Below are positions 62,872-62,941 of a stretch of DNA of 62,941 nt, in pieces; within the stretch, counting starts at the first letter, position 1; every line of letters begins with the position of its first letter. The position numbers were made by a program, and so were the translations under genes. The stretch comes from Mycobacterium sp. IS-1496 (lineage in GTDB: Bacteria > Actinomycetota > Actinomycetes > Mycobacteriales > Mycobacteriaceae): assembly GCF_001499995.1 (NCBI RefSeq), contig NZ_LQIU01000026.1:1-62941 (forward strand). The letters are read 5' to 3'. The notes beneath the pieces were generated by a model. It saw nothing but the letters and a program-made list of their open reading frames with translations. It searched no databases and had not been told where the DNA came from.

Positions 62872-62941
62872 TCAAGCGGTGGATGCAACAGCTGGTGGGT
62901 TTGAGAGTAGTTCGTTGAGTTTCTCGGCTGGTGTTCTCCAG
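62872..62941 (-). CDS. 3' end of an IS30-like transposase (partial)
   Basis: The minus-strand frame ending at 62872-62874 reads WRTPAEKLNELL then SNPPAVASTA. This resembles the C-terminus of actinobacterial IS30-family transposases. Only 22 codons lie in the window; the element extends to the right. The element end is probably within about 62855-62872, but no inverted-repeat partner is visible. Confidence 0.6.
   Translation of the reverse strand, partial: WRTPAEKLNELLSNPPAVASTA

Overview
The window looks like chromosome of a fast-growing mycobacterium (Mycolicibacterium type). It is GC-rich and carries family hallmarks: an MmpL transporter, a KstR-type TetR, an F420-type LLM oxidoreductase, a Ddn-type nitroreductase, an antigen-85-like mycolyltransferase, and LpqV- and LpqS-like proteins. 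From 53.9 to 61.8 kb the gene order matches, as I recall it, Rv1062-Rv1072 of Mycobacterium tuberculosis. Insertion-sequence remains bound the window: IS21-type end repeats beside a truncated gene on the left, and the 3' end of an IS30-like transposase on the right.

Region 1 (0.5-12.8 kb) is an accessory lipid or xenobiotic island with four TetR genes. It holds an MmpL transporter, a ferritin-like metal hydrolase, a minus-strand run of P450, PaaI thioesterase and alpha/beta hydrolase, an LLM oxidoreductase, and a thioesterase-KstR-like regulator operon. Three copies of one long dyad lie in front of mmpL, a small conserved gene and the thioesterase-regulator operon. They suggest a local regulon under one TetR protein.

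Region 2 (13.2-19.2 kb) is a compact integrative element. It has two small helix-turn-helix genes, an unknown gene, an AAA+-type ATPase, an excisionase-like gene and a tyrosine integrase beside a tRNA with anticodon UAA. A 20-21 bp G-rich element precedes three of its genes. A partial copy of the tRNA lies 0.6 kb further on, beyond a Ddn-type gene.

Region 3 (19.3-31.9 kb) carries an SMP-30 lactonase, an IS21 istB relic, small secreted proteins with two paralogues side by side, hydrolases, a ClC chloride channel with a rhodanese lipoprotein, a PLP enzyme coupled to an MFS exporter, an LpqS-like protein, a molybdopterin oxidoreductase and a LysM-esterase.

Region 4 (32-45 kb) is rich in envelope functions: a peptidoglycan amidase divergent from the LysM-esterase, a SodC-like lipoprotein, an ArsR regulator with a metal transporter, a secreted hydrolase with acidic repeats, a VanX-like dipeptidase, an NCS1 permease, an RMF-like small protein, a methyltransferase-cupin pair followed by a regulator, a WS/DGAT-like acyltransferase and an Ag85-like protein.

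Region 5 (45.5-62.9 kb) has a beta-propeller gene and a CitA/CitB-type two-component system divergent from a DctA transporter, with a CRP-type palindrome between them. A thiolase-like lipid-transfer gene and a reductase diverge from a perfect KstR-type box. The conserved block follows: patatins, lpqV, cysteine dioxygenase and rhodanese behind a short Cys-Cys leader ORF, a membrane hydrolase, two enoyl-CoA hydratase-family genes, a Bax-inhibitor-like protein and a DUF559 gene.

All family calls come from reading motifs, with no database search. Start codons are chosen from Shine-Dalgarno sequences, overlaps and family lengths.
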